A DNA stretch of 50,759 nt. It comes from Thermodesulfobacteriota bacterium. Its GTDB lineage: Bacteria; Desulfobacterota; DSM-4660; Desulfatiglandales; Desulfatiglandaceae. The stretch's first letter is position 1. Each line of letters opens with the position of its first letter. Both the position numbers and the translations under genes were made by a program. The stretch covers positions 1-50,759 of the forward strand of contig JANQDY010000066.1 in NCBI GenBank assembly GCA_028278625.1, written 5' to 3'. The notes below the pieces were generated by a model that had not been told where the DNA came from, did no database searches, and saw nothing but the letters and a program-made list of their open reading frames with translations. Positions 1 to 7,780 of this stretch are shown here, one piece after another.

Positions 1-604
1 TGGGAAATCCGGTTGTACCGCCCGTATACAAAATGTAGCAAAGCTGTTTGGCGGGGTCGATTTTGATTTTTGGCGGGCTGGGCGGGTATTTTCTCAAAAG
101 GCTTTTGAAACCATGGGTATTTTCATCCCTTTCAACGGGCCCCCGGGGCACCTTGTCAAACATAAGACCGAAAAACCGTTTATGAAATGGGAGCAGTTCA
201 TCATAGGTGGTAATGATAATCCTTTTGATGCGGGTCTTCGGCAAAATCTCCTTGATGTAGCGATAATTGCTGTCCAGGCAGACAACCGTTTCCGCGTCCG
301 TATCATTGGCCAGGTACACGAGTTCATGGGGGGTATAAATCGGAGAGACCGGTACCGGAACCGCCCCAATGAGCTGGGCCCCCAAATAGGCAATCAGAAA
401 CTGGGGTGTGTTTGGAAGATAGATCAGAATCTTATCATTTCTCACGACCCCCATGTCATGAAGCCCGGTGGCAAAGCGGTCGATCAATTCCCGCAGTTTT
501 CGGTAAGAGAAATGCTTTCCCAGATAAATGATTGCCGTTCGCTCGCCATATTTCTCGCAGGCGCGATGAAAAGCCGTGATGATTAATTCTTGAGAGGTGC
601 TCAT
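1..604 (-). CDS. AMP-dependent acyl/aryl-CoA ligase, N-terminal part (partial)
   Basis: The reading frame starts at an ATG at 604 and runs off the left edge, so only about 200 residues are present. They match the N-terminal half of AMP-binding (FadD/4-coumarate-CoA ligase type) enzymes: an early GKHFSYRKLRELIDRFA stretch, the LPNTPQFLIAYLGAQLIGA region, and at the window edge YTGGTTGFP, which is the A3 phosphate-binding motif with Gly in place of the usual Ser. Such ligases adenylate a carboxylic acid and transfer it to CoA in the cytoplasm. It is the last visible gene of the Liv-type ABC operon, 30 bases after livF, so it probably activates the imported acid. The substrate cannot be told from the fragment. 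A GGGAAG ribosome-binding site precedes the ATG. Confidence 0.88.
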   Translation of the reverse strand, partial: MSTSQELIITAFHRACEKYGERTAIIYLGKHFSYRKLRELIDRFATGLHDMGVVRNDKILIYLPNTPQFLIAYLGAQLIGAVPVPVSPIYTPHELVYLANDTDAETVVCLDSNYRYIKEILPKTRIKRIIITTYDELLPFHKRFFGLMFDKVPRGPVERDENTHGFKSLLRKYPPSPPKIKIDPAKQLCYILYTGGTTGFP

Positions 605-634
605 TTTACTTCCCGTTCTTTGGTGCCCACATGA

Positions 635-1390
635 CTACATGCCGAAATAGGCTGATTTTACATCAGGGTTGTCCATCATTTCCTCTGCGGTGCCCTCCAC
701 CACAACGCCGCCGTTTTCAAGTACGTACCCCCTGTCGATAATGGGAAGAATGGGCCGGGCGTACTGTTCCGAAATCAGGATGCTGATGCCTGTTTCCCGA
801 TTGATATCAGTGATGGCATTCGTGAGCAGTTCCTCCATGGCGGGACTGAGCCCCAAAAGGGGCTCGTCCAGCAACAGCAGTTTGGGCTGCGCCATCAGTG
901 CCCGCCCGATTGCAAGCATTTGCTGCTCGCCGCCGCTGAGGAACCCGCCTTCCCTGCTTCGAAGGGTTCTCAGCTTCGGAAAAAGGGCAAAGACATATTC
1001 CAGGGTCTTTTTTGCCTGGGCCCGTGTCGCCAGAATACCCCCGATACGCAGATTTTCCATCACGGTACTCTCCTTAAAGATGCGTCGCCTTTCAGGGCAA
1101 AGGACCATGCCGTTCTTTGCCCTCAGATAGGGAGGCACGCCGGAAATCTCCCTTCCCATATAGATGATGGAACCCATAACGGCGATACGTTCCCCGCCCT
1201 TCATCTTTTCCTTTTTCTGAACATCCAGAATAATCCCGGAAAGGGTATACATCAGGGTGGATTTGCCCGCACTGTTGGCGCCGAAAACACCGGTTACCCG
1301 CCCTTTTAAAACGGAGATGCTCATGTTGTTGATGGCCAGAGCGTTCTCGTAGAAGACCATCAAATCCTTGACTTCCAATACATTCGTCAT
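635..1390 (-). CDS. livF: Branched-chain-type ABC transporter ATP-binding protein LivF
   Basis: A 251-residue ABC ATPase of the HAAT (hydrophobic amino acid/aromatic acid) family. Visible motifs are Walker A GANSAGKST (37-45), signature LSGGEQQ (151-157) and Walker B LLLLDEP (171-177), followed by a SEQYA switch region. The protein pairs with LivG on the cytoplasmic face of the LivHM permease. Its ATG overlaps the livG stop (ATGA), implying translational coupling. One oddity is a basic insertion of about 15 residues after Walker A (VQKKEKMKGGERIAVMG), where LivF proteins normally have a short loop. The family also serves aromatic acids, urea and amides, so the name does not fix the substrate. 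Confidence 0.92.
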   Translation of the reverse strand: MTNVLEVKDLMVFYENALAINNMSISVLKGRVTGVFGANSAGKSTLMYTLSGIILDVQKKEKMKGGERIAVMGSIIYMGREISGVPPYLRAKNGMVLCPERRRIFKESTVMENLRIGGILATRAQAKKTLEYVFALFPKLRTLRSREGGFLSGGEQQMLAIGRALMAQPKLLLLDEPLLGLSPAMEELLTNAITDINRETGISILISEQYARPILPIIDRGYVLENGGVVVEGTAEEMMDNPDVKSAYFGM

Positions 1391-2139
1391 TTCTTTTCCA
1401 CACCCATATAGGCCTCTTTGACCTCTCTTTTTGCCATCACTTCAGCGGGAACTCCCTCGGCGATTTTTTCACCAAAATTGATCACAATCACACGATCGGC
1501 CAATTGGAACAGCTCTTTCAAACGATGCTCCACCATCATCAGCGTGATACCACTCATGTTCAGCTTTTCGAGCAGTGGGAGCATGCTCGTAATCTCTGAC
1601 ATGCTCATGCCGGAGAAGACTTCATCGCACAGGATGATTTCCGGTCTAAGGGCGATACACCGTGCCAGTTCCAGCCGTTTGAGATAGCCCAGCGGCAGGG
1701 AGCCCGCGGGTTTATAGGGTACCCGCGCATCCCTTTCAAACCCGATATTCTCAAGGATATCGATGGCAACAACGTCTCTGTCGCCCAGTTTGCCCCCGAC
1801 CGTGCTTTTCACCCGGGGTGAATTGAGGGGAACGATCAGATTCTTGTATGCCGGGAGGCTGTGATAGGGCCGCATCACCTGAAAAGTTCTGGCCATGCCG
1901 AGATTGGCGATCTTAAACGGCGGTTTTCCGGCAATGCTCCTGTTTTTGAATCGAATCCTGCCGGAATCGGGTTTTACAAATCCGGTGAGCAGGTTGATGA
2001 GGGTGGTCTTTCCCGCTCCGTTGGGACCGATAATCCCTACCACGTCGCCTTTGTTGAGAGTAAAGCTGATATTGCAGACCGCCTTTACCCCCCCAAATGT
2101 TTTGCTGATATTTTCGACTTCAAGTATGGTGTTGCTCAT
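1387..2139 (-). CDS. livG: Branched-chain-type ABC transporter ATP-binding protein LivG
   Basis: A 250-residue ABC ATPase. Walker A GPNGAGKTT is at 38-46, the LivG-type ARTFQVMRPYHSLPAYKNL Q-loop region follows, Walker B is ILCDEVFSG and the H-loop is VEHRL. The signature LPLGYLKRLELAR departs from the usual LxYGxxRRLEIAR of LivG: only the Gly and the RLE/LAR part are kept. The Walker B tail is DEVFSGM instead of DEPxAGL. It pairs with LivF and energises the importer. It starts 3 bases after the livM stop. The degenerate signature may mean asymmetric ATP sites, as seen in other heterodimeric ABC ATPases, but this is inference. Confidence 0.92.
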   Translation of the reverse strand: MSNTILEVENISKTFGGVKAVCNISFTLNKGDVVGIIGPNGAGKTTLINLLTGFVKPDSGRIRFKNRSIAGKPPFKIANLGMARTFQVMRPYHSLPAYKNLIVPLNSPRVKSTVGGKLGDRDVVAIDILENIGFERDARVPYKPAGSLPLGYLKRLELARCIALRPEIILCDEVFSGMSMSEITSMLPLLEKLNMSGITLMMVEHRLKELFQLADRVIVINFGEKIAEGVPAEVMAKREVKEAYMGVEKK

Positions 2140-2142
2140 GGT

Positions 2143-3147
2143 CTAAACTTTTTCCCAACGTTCGAATTGGTTGTATTTCCGTTCAAAGTAATTCAGCAAT
2201 CCCTCGGGTCTGTAAAGGACAAACCCCAGCAACACGATGCAATAAAGAACAACGCGCAGCTGCCCGAATCCCCGCAGCGCCTCGGACATGGGCGTCAGGA
2301 TAAAAGCGCCGATAACCGGGCCGGCCAACGTCCCCATCCCCCCCATCACCGTGGCCGATATCGGCAGAATGGAAAAATCGAGGGCAAAAAGAGAGAGCCC
2401 CAGCCACCCGTACAGATGACTCAGGTAGGCACCGCCAAAACATCCTAAAGCAGACGCAATGAAGACCGCCTTGACCTTATAGGCCGTTATATCGATCCCG
2501 GATGCTTTGACAGCCTGATCATTGTCCTTGATTCCCATAAGGATCAATCCGAAGTCTTCACTCACCAACCTGCGAAGTGAAAACACCGCCACGAGTACGG
2601 CAATGATGATGGTGTATTGTTCCGCCCGCATGTTCGGAAAGGTGTCAAGGGCACTGATACCTTCCGTGCTCCCCAGAATCCCCGTGGCGATGATGATATA
2701 GCGGGCAAAGAGGGGAAACATGAAGCTGATAATGGCAAAATAGATCCCTCTTAACCGCAAGCAGGGCGCCAAAACAAGGGTGGCGATCACAGCCCCCCCA
2801 ACCGTTGCAATGGGGATGGTTAACCAGGGCTGAAGCTGGAAATAGGCATTCAGGCTTCCGGAAATATAACCGCCCAGTCCGATGAACATGGCCCCGCCCA
2901 GGCAGACGAGGCCCACATATTCCGCCAGAAAATCAAATCCCAGGGCGAGAAGCGCATAAATTCCGGCAATGCAGAGAACCCGTTGCCAATACATGTCCAC
3001 GCAGAGGGGCAATACCATCAGTCCGACCACCAACATCAAACGGGGACCCAACAGGAAAGCCATCTCCCGCCAAGAGGTAAGCGCATACAATCCGCGGGTT
3101 CTGACGGTAATGCTTCGATCAATGCGCTTTTTCCGTTTTGCTTCCAT
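2143..3147 (-). CDS. livM: Branched-chain-type ABC transporter permease LivM
   Basis: A 334-residue polytopic membrane protein of the LivM family. After a basic N-terminus (MEAKRKKRIDRS) it has many hydrophobic helices, including LCIAGIYALLALGFDFLAEYVG, the family's GLVCLGGAMFIGLGGYISG loop, and the permease coupling segment around SALGCFGGAYLSHLYGWLG. It forms the transmembrane channel with LivH. Its ATG lies 5 bases from the livH stop. The C-terminus FVLYRPEGLL is typical of the family. The AAGG next to the ATG is too close to be a normal Shine-Dalgarno, while a GAGGAG lies about 15 bases upstream, so translation may be coupled to livH. Confidence 0.93.
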   Translation of the reverse strand: MEAKRKKRIDRSITVRTRGLYALTSWREMAFLLGPRLMLVVGLMVLPLCVDMYWQRVLCIAGIYALLALGFDFLAEYVGLVCLGGAMFIGLGGYISGSLNAYFQLQPWLTIPIATVGGAVIATLVLAPCLRLRGIYFAIISFMFPLFARYIIIATGILGSTEGISALDTFPNMRAEQYTIIIAVLVAVFSLRRLVSEDFGLILMGIKDNDQAVKASGIDITAYKVKAVFIASALGCFGGAYLSHLYGWLGLSLFALDFSILPISATVMGGMGTLAGPVIGAFILTPMSEALRGFGQLRVVLYCIVLLGFVLYRPEGLLNYFERKYNQFERWEKV

Positions 3148-3152
3148 AACCT

Positions 3153-4037
3153 TTATACGCGCTCCTCAAGCTCTTTCTGTTTCCCCATGAGTCCGGAAGG
3201 TTTGACCAGTAGAATCAAAATAATGGTGCCCACGAGAACCACCGATTCCCATGCGGCGCCAACCAGGGATGTGCTGATGATAACGGCAAACCCGATAATA
3301 AAAGAGGCCCAGATGGTTCCGGCCCAGCTGCCGAGGCCCCCTATGATGCATACCGCAAGCGCATGTATCAGCACCCTGTAGCCCTGTTCCACGGCAAGAT
3401 TCCCCAAGGGGAGGATCAAAACGGCAGCCAGACCGGCCAACGCCGATCCAACCGCCAGGGATATCATTGCCGCCCGGTCGGAGTTGATCCCCAGCATCAT
3501 GGCCGCCTGTTCGTCCTGTGCGATGGCCCTGAGGGAAAGCCCGGTCTTGGTGAACCGCGTCAACAGATAAATCAACACCAGTATCAGGGCCCCGGCACCA
3601 AGAATGATCAACCGCTGATAGTCCACGAGCACTCCGAATAGATCGGCTTTACCGTCTACAAAGGGTTGAAGCGTATAGAAAGGACCGATAAAGCCTTTAA
3701 AGCCCGCAATCCCTTGAAGCCTCAGGCCTTCCAGAACAATCAGCCCTACCGCAAAGGAAGCGATGATTTCCGATGTGGCCATGCCTCTGAGGCGGATCAA
3801 AATGAATCGGTAAATGATGGTGCCCAGAAGGGCCGCGATGCCCAATGAGAGGATGATGGCAAGTGCGTAATTCAATTGAAGGTCATTGACGAAGCTCCAA
3901 GTAAGAAACCCCACCAGGACATAAATGGCGCCGTGGGCAAAATTGGGAATTCGACTGACCCCGTAGACCAGTGCGAACCCCACGGCCAAGAGGGCGAATA
4001 CCATGCTGTTAACGGTTCCGTAAATCAAGATCTGCAT
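3153..4037 (-). CDS. livH: Branched-chain-type ABC transporter permease LivH
   Basis: A 294-residue permease of the LivH family with about eight hydrophobic segments. Family landmarks are LVYGVSRIPNFAHGAIYVLVG near the N-terminus (like the NFAHG/MLG motif of LivH), the EGLRLQGIAGFKG loop, and the TGLSLRAIAQDEQAAMMLGIN coupling region that contacts the ATPases, followed by GGLGSWAGTIWASFIIG. It pairs with LivM. A clear AAGGA ribosome-binding site lies 8 bases before the ATG. The binding-protein gene is 93 bases upstream, and that gap shows no obvious structure. Confidence 0.94.
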   Translation of the reverse strand: MQILIYGTVNSMVFALLAVGFALVYGVSRIPNFAHGAIYVLVGFLTWSFVNDLQLNYALAIILSLGIAALLGTIIYRFILIRLRGMATSEIIASFAVGLIVLEGLRLQGIAGFKGFIGPFYTLQPFVDGKADLFGVLVDYQRLIILGAGALILVLIYLLTRFTKTGLSLRAIAQDEQAAMMLGINSDRAAMISLAVGSALAGLAAVLILPLGNLAVEQGYRVLIHALAVCIIGGLGSWAGTIWASFIIGFAVIISTSLVGAAWESVVLVGTIILILLVKPSGLMGKQKELEERV

Positions 4038-4130
4038 GAATCATTTCCTTTTCTGCCTGACATCGAGTCACGCAAAACAGTACGCACATATCCAAAGAGC
4101 GTGACAGTAGCGGCACGGGAGGACTGGACG

Positions 4131-5399
4131 CTACTTTTTCAACCACGGCGGCATCTTGATCTCAGCCATTGCGATGCTTTTGGGAAATATGGTCACGCGC
4201 TTGCCGTCCTGCCATTGCACCCAATTCCCAAGCACGGCTGTTTCGGGATCATATCCGTAGACAATCTGGTGATTTTCGTCGAAACGAACCTTTCCCCGAA
4301 CCAGGGGCAGATCCGTCTTCTGAAGGGCCGCGATCACCTTGTCCTTATCGAGGCTGTTGGCTCTTTCAATGGCGTCTTTCAGGATATAGACCGTTTCATA
4401 GGCACTTACACATCCGGTGCTGCGCGGCGGTACCTTCCATCTTTTCTCAAATGCCCGGTAAAAATCTTTTGTTCTTGGCAGGGCGTCGCTACCGGTATTT
4501 CCCGCTTCCGATAACGTAACGATGGTATAAGCCGCTTTTCCATTGGTGGCTTTCCAGAATCCCGGATCTTCGGCAGCCCCAATAAAACCAACGGGCAGCG
4601 CCGGCACCTCCATGTCGGCCCATTGTTTGAGCAGGATGGATGTTTCCGGGGCATAGGCCCAGATGAAAAGGATTTCAGCACCGGATTTCTTGCATTCCCC
4701 CAACGCCACCGAATAGTCGGTTGAGCCGATGGGGTGGTGGTCCTTTCCCACGATTTCCCAGCCTGACTTCTTTGCCAGCTTCTCAACGATACTGGCCGCT
4801 TTTCTGCACATCAGACTGTCGTCGATGGAAATAAACATCTTGGAAAAGCCGTATTTTTCCTTGATGCCGTTCAAGAGATCGATCGCTTCTTTGATGTACC
4901 ATTTGACACTCCCGCTGGCCCTGAAAGAGTGCTTGTATTTGTCGCGGTTCTTGGAGACTTTCTTATCCCAGCTTGGCGTATAGCAGCCGATACCCACCAG
5001 GTCGATGGTCTTATATCGAGAAAAAAGATCCATGGCTGCCATGCCGCACTCCGACATGACGGGCCCGCCGGCCACGAAGTCGACTTTTTTCTGAAGAATC
5101 AGCTTTTCGATGGCCAGAAGCACCTCGCTTGTGGGAACACCGGGCTCTTCATCGCGGCTGTCAACGATTTCAAGTTTCAAGGGTCTTTTAACCCCGCCCA
5201 CCGTCACGCCACCATTGGCATTGATCTCTTCAACAGCCAAAATCATTCCCCGTTCACCGTTTTGGCCGTAGGCGCTTGCCCGGGGAATGGGGGCACCGAT
5301 TAGGATGGGATCCGTTGCCATGGCTTCAATGATGCCCACGAAGCCGAAAAGAGCGAAAAACAGAATAAAACACCAGAATTTCCGAATGATTACATGCAT
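4131..5399 (-). CDS. livK: Liv-type ABC transporter periplasmic substrate-binding protein
   Basis: The extracytoplasmic receptor of the importer, 422 residues. The N-terminus MHVIIRKFWCFILFFALFGFVG followed by IEAMA is a signal peptide. The mature part begins DPILIGAPIPRASAYGQNG and continues with the LAVEEINANGGV motif of the Peripla_BP_6 fold. The start chosen is the ATG at 5399, preceded by AGGAGG at 6 bases. A longer frame from TTG 5414 would translate the Shine-Dalgarno itself. It is the first gene of the operon. Ligand class is unknown: the family includes leucine, amide and aromatic-acid binders. A related but cytoplasmic domain is fused to the divergent regulator at 5902. Confidence 0.92.
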   Translation of the reverse strand: MHVIIRKFWCFILFFALFGFVGIIEAMATDPILIGAPIPRASAYGQNGERGMILAVEEINANGGVTVGGVKRPLKLEIVDSRDEEPGVPTSEVLLAIEKLILQKKVDFVAGGPVMSECGMAAMDLFSRYKTIDLVGIGCYTPSWDKKVSKNRDKYKHSFRASGSVKWYIKEAIDLLNGIKEKYGFSKMFISIDDSLMCRKAASIVEKLAKKSGWEIVGKDHHPIGSTDYSVALGECKKSGAEILFIWAYAPETSILLKQWADMEVPALPVGFIGAAEDPGFWKATNGKAAYTIVTLSEAGNTGSDALPRTKDFYRAFEKRWKVPPRSTGCVSAYETVYILKDAIERANSLDKDKVIAALQKTDLPLVRGKVRFDENHQIVYGYDPETAVLGNWVQWQDGKRVTIFPKSIAMAEIKMPPWLKK

Positions 5400-5455
5400 C
5401 TCAAACCTCCTCAATAGACTTTCTCGCCAAATGGTACTATCTTAAACGGCTTTTG

Positions 5456-5484
5456 GTATTATCTTTATTTAAAACGTTTGTCAA
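5456..5484 (-). promoter_or_regulatory. Sigma-70-type promoter of the Liv operon
   Basis: On the minus strand a perfect -35 box TTGACA (5484-5479) is followed after 17 bases by TAATAC (5461-5456), or after 15 bases by GATAAT (5463-5458), which fits the -10 consensus better but with short spacing. Transcription would begin about 50 bases before the binding-protein ATG. The stretch is AT-rich. Called by eye only. Confidence 0.6.
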
Positions 5485-5488
5485 CAAA
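5477..5488. promoter_or_regulatory. Palindromic operator candidate over the -35 box
   Basis: TTTGTCAACAAA is an inverted repeat with arms TTTGT/ACAAA and a 2-base centre. It contains the TTGACA -35 box of the Liv promoter, so a bound protein would block RNA polymerase. GntR/FadR-family proteins bind short palindromes of this size. The divergent GntR fusion gene is the obvious candidate ligand. Binding is inference. Confidence 0.45.
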
Positions 5489-5499
5489 AAAATGAATGC

Positions 5500-5797
5500 C
5501 GATCTTTTCTTCCCTTCGGTGACTTAAAAAAACATGGTTGTCATTCATAACAATTCGATATTTATTGTTTTTATGAGCCTCATAGATCTAAAGGCCTCGC
5601 ATGCCACCCCATCATATGATCAAACCCGCGGCCCCTTTTCGCTTTTTCCGGTCAATTCCAAAGGAGCCAAAAGGTGGGAATTACGGCAAACACCCAATTG
5701 GGATCCGGGAAAAGGGGCAGGTCCGGACCCCATAAGATGACTTTTTTCTTCAAGATGCCAGCCAGACACCCTTTTTAGATTCCCGCCATCTTTGCCA
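5500..5797. other. Divergent intergenic region without recognisable gene
   Basis: About 500 bases separate the Liv operon from the divergent regulator. The outer ends hold the promoters listed separately. In the middle I see no convincing gene; short frames on either strand lack family features. A 10-base palindrome GGTCCGGACC near 5726 sits in a GC-richer patch but has no T-tract, so I do not call it a terminator. Confidence 0.5.
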
Positions 5798-5826
5798 TTG
5801 ACAATCACAACCAGTTGTAATAAAAA
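5798..5826 (+). promoter_or_regulatory. Possible promoter of the GntR-binding protein fusion gene
   Basis: TTGACA (5798-5803), 17 bases, then TAAAAA (5821-5826). The -35 is perfect and the -10 weak. It would give a leader of about 70 bases before the TTG at 5902. Confidence 0.4.
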
Positions 5827-5900
5827 TAATTCTTCGACAAATACCGGCTGAACATTCAAAAGCGCCAGGCAAAGGCCCGAATAAATCATAATACCATAAC

Positions 5901-5915
5901 ATTGAAAGGTTCAAT
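5901..5915 (+). repeat. Inverted repeat at the regulator's translation start
   Basis: ATTGAAAGGTTCAAT has perfect 6-base arms around AGG. It covers the TTG start at 5902 and the only GAAAGG that could serve as a ribosome-binding site for the next in-frame TTG at 5920. It may be an autoregulatory operator or a weak translational hairpin. A direct repeat ATAACATTG also occurs at 5896 and 5914. Confidence 0.4.
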
Positions 5916-7731
5916 AACATTGGCTATTGAAGAAATTGTCCAATCATTAAAGGCGGATATTATCGCCGGAAAAATTCATCCGGAAGGAAAACTGCCCCCT
6001 GAAAGGGAACTTCAGACCCGGTATGGTGTTGGCCGGGGAACGATCAGGGAAGCGCTGAAGGTACTCAAGGGAATGGGGTTGATCGAGATCCGAAAGGGTC
6101 GCGGCGGCGGTGCTTTCCTGTCTCCCAATGCTGCTGAAACCGCATCTGAAAGCATGGCTGGGTTTTTCAAGGTGGAGGAATTTGACATTCGGGGGTTTAC
6201 CGAATTCAGAAAAATGATTGAACCGAAAATCATCTTTTTCGCTGCTTCAAACAGAACGGATGGCGATATCGGGAAAATCAAAGCAGCCATCGATTTGCTC
6301 AATACCGAAACAGCATCCCTGGACATTTTTGCCAATGCAACGGAAGCATTCTTCAAAGCGTTGGCCGAAGCCACTCAGAACGATTATCTCATTGCATTTT
6401 ACCAGCCCATTCTGAGGATTTTGTCGCAAACAGCCAAGATGGTATATGAAATCCCCAAATGCATGGAAACCTCCCGGTATTTCTATACGGAAATCTGTAA
6501 ATGCGTCGAAAACGGTGAGCCCGGAAAGGGAGAGATGATCGCCGAATCCTATCTGGTCCAAATCGACAATTATGTCAGGACAGCCAAACAATACGGCATC
6601 TCCATCGGCAGGCGCAAGGGTACCATCAAATGGGGAATTATCCAGGATCTCTCCAGCGCAACCGTCGATTACGGGAAACAGAGTGCAATGGGGCTCATCG
6701 ACGCCGCAAGATTCGTAAATGAGAATGGCGGCATCAACGGTCGAAAACTGGAATTGCTCGTCCATGATGATAAATACCTCCTGGCTGAAGGAGCGAATGT
6801 CTATCAACGCTTTAGGGACGAGGAACAGGTTTTCGGCATATATGCCCAATCCACGGGGACCAACCAGGCGATTGCGCCACAAGCCATGGAGGACCGCATC
6901 TTCATGTTCTCGGGGGCGCCGTCGGCCAAACTGTGCGATGCCCTAAATTACCCGCTCTATTTCTGCATCTATCCCACGTACTCGGATATGGCCCGAGTCG
7001 CCATAAAGCACATTCGGGATACATGGATCAATGACACCAGGAACCCCAGGCTGGTCTTCATATTCCCGGACAATCCCTATGGAAGGGATCCTCTGGACGC
7101 GGCAAAACGCTATGCAAGGAGACTCAACGTTGACGTCGGTCCCGACCGGATCATTGATTGGCCAACCATCGATACGTCGGAGCAACTCACCGCAATGCAA
7201 GCATATGATCCGGATTTCGTCTTTATTTCCTCCACGGCAAAAAACGCCGTGAACATATTCAAAGATGCCCACAGGCTCGGAATAAGGTCACAATTCATCT
7301 GCAACATCAGGGTATTCAACGAAGAGTTGCTTCGACTGGGGACCACCATTGTGGAAGGGGCCCTTGGGGTTCAACCTCTGGCATTCTATGGTGAAAAGGT
7401 TCCAGGAATGTCAAAAATCGTCAAAGCCCACGACAAATGGCATCCTTACCACTATCCAACATTGATATACGTGGAGGGATGGGCCAATATTCTTGTTCTT
7501 GCGGCGGCGTTAAAAAACGCCGATGACGCGGGAGAATTAACACCGGAAGGATTAAAAAACGCTTTTGAGCGTTTCAGGGATTTCGATACCGGAGGGTTAA
7601 CCCCGCCCATCAGTTATTTCGAAAACGATCATAGACCAACCGCCAAATCAAGAATTTCCAGAATCAGCAATGAAGCATTCATTCCGGTTTCAGATGATAT
7701 AGATGTGGGAAGAACGCCCGAATTCCTTTGA
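5902..7731 (+). CDS. GntR (FadR-like) regulator fused to a Liv-type ligand-binding domain
   Basis: A 609-residue one-component regulator with an unusual architecture. Residues about 7-75 are a GntR winged helix (LPPERELQTRYGVGRGTIREALKVL, then the GLIEIRKGRGGGAFL wing). Residues about 90-233 form an all-helical segment placed like the FCD domain, but its usual metal-binding His positions are Phe/Tyr (EAFFKALAEATQN; YFYTEICKCVENG). From about 245 to 590 it is a complete Peripla_BP_6/Liv-type binding fold (KWGIIQDLSSATVDYG, NENGGINGRKLELLVHDD, FPDNPYGRD). There is no signal peptide or membrane segment, so the domain should sense ligand in the cytoplasm, as AmiC does. It is divergent from the Liv operon, its likely target. 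The start is uncertain: TTG at 5902 or 5920. Confidence 0.9.
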   Translation: MKGSITLAIEEIVQSLKADIIAGKIHPEGKLPPERELQTRYGVGRGTIREALKVLKGMGLIEIRKGRGGGAFLSPNAAETASESMAGFFKVEEFDIRGFTEFRKMIEPKIIFFAASNRTDGDIGKIKAAIDLLNTETASLDIFANATEAFFKALAEATQNDYLIAFYQPILRILSQTAKMVYEIPKCMETSRYFYTEICKCVENGEPGKGEMIAESYLVQIDNYVRTAKQYGISIGRRKGTIKWGIIQDLSSATVDYGKQSAMGLIDAARFVNENGGINGRKLELLVHDDKYLLAEGANVYQRFRDEEQVFGIYAQSTGTNQAIAPQAMEDRIFMFSGAPSAKLCDALNYPLYFCIYPTYSDMARVAIKHIRDTWINDTRNPRLVFIFPDNPYGRDPLDAAKRYARRLNVDVGPDRIIDWPTIDTSEQLTAMQAYDPDFVFISSTAKNAVNIFKDAHRLGIRSQFICNIRVFNEELLRLGTTIVEGALGVQPLAFYGEKVPGMSKIVKAHDKWHPYHYPTLIYVEGWANILVLAAALKNADDAGELTPEGLKNAFERFRDFDTGGLTPPISYFENDHRPTAKSRISRISNEAFIPVSDDIDVGRTPEFL

Positions 7732-7780
7732 ACGGCCATTCCGGGTTTTTGGGGAAACGGCCCTTCGATTAGGGTGAAAA

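Noticed and set aside
113..586. A plus-strand open frame of 157 codons over the CoA ligase fragment
   Set aside because: It lies antisense to a frame with clear AMP-ligase motifs and shows no family features.
5620..5889. A minus-strand 89-codon frame in the intergenic region before the GntR fusion gene
   Set aside because: No recognisable domain, poor start context, and it would lie across the regulator's promoter.
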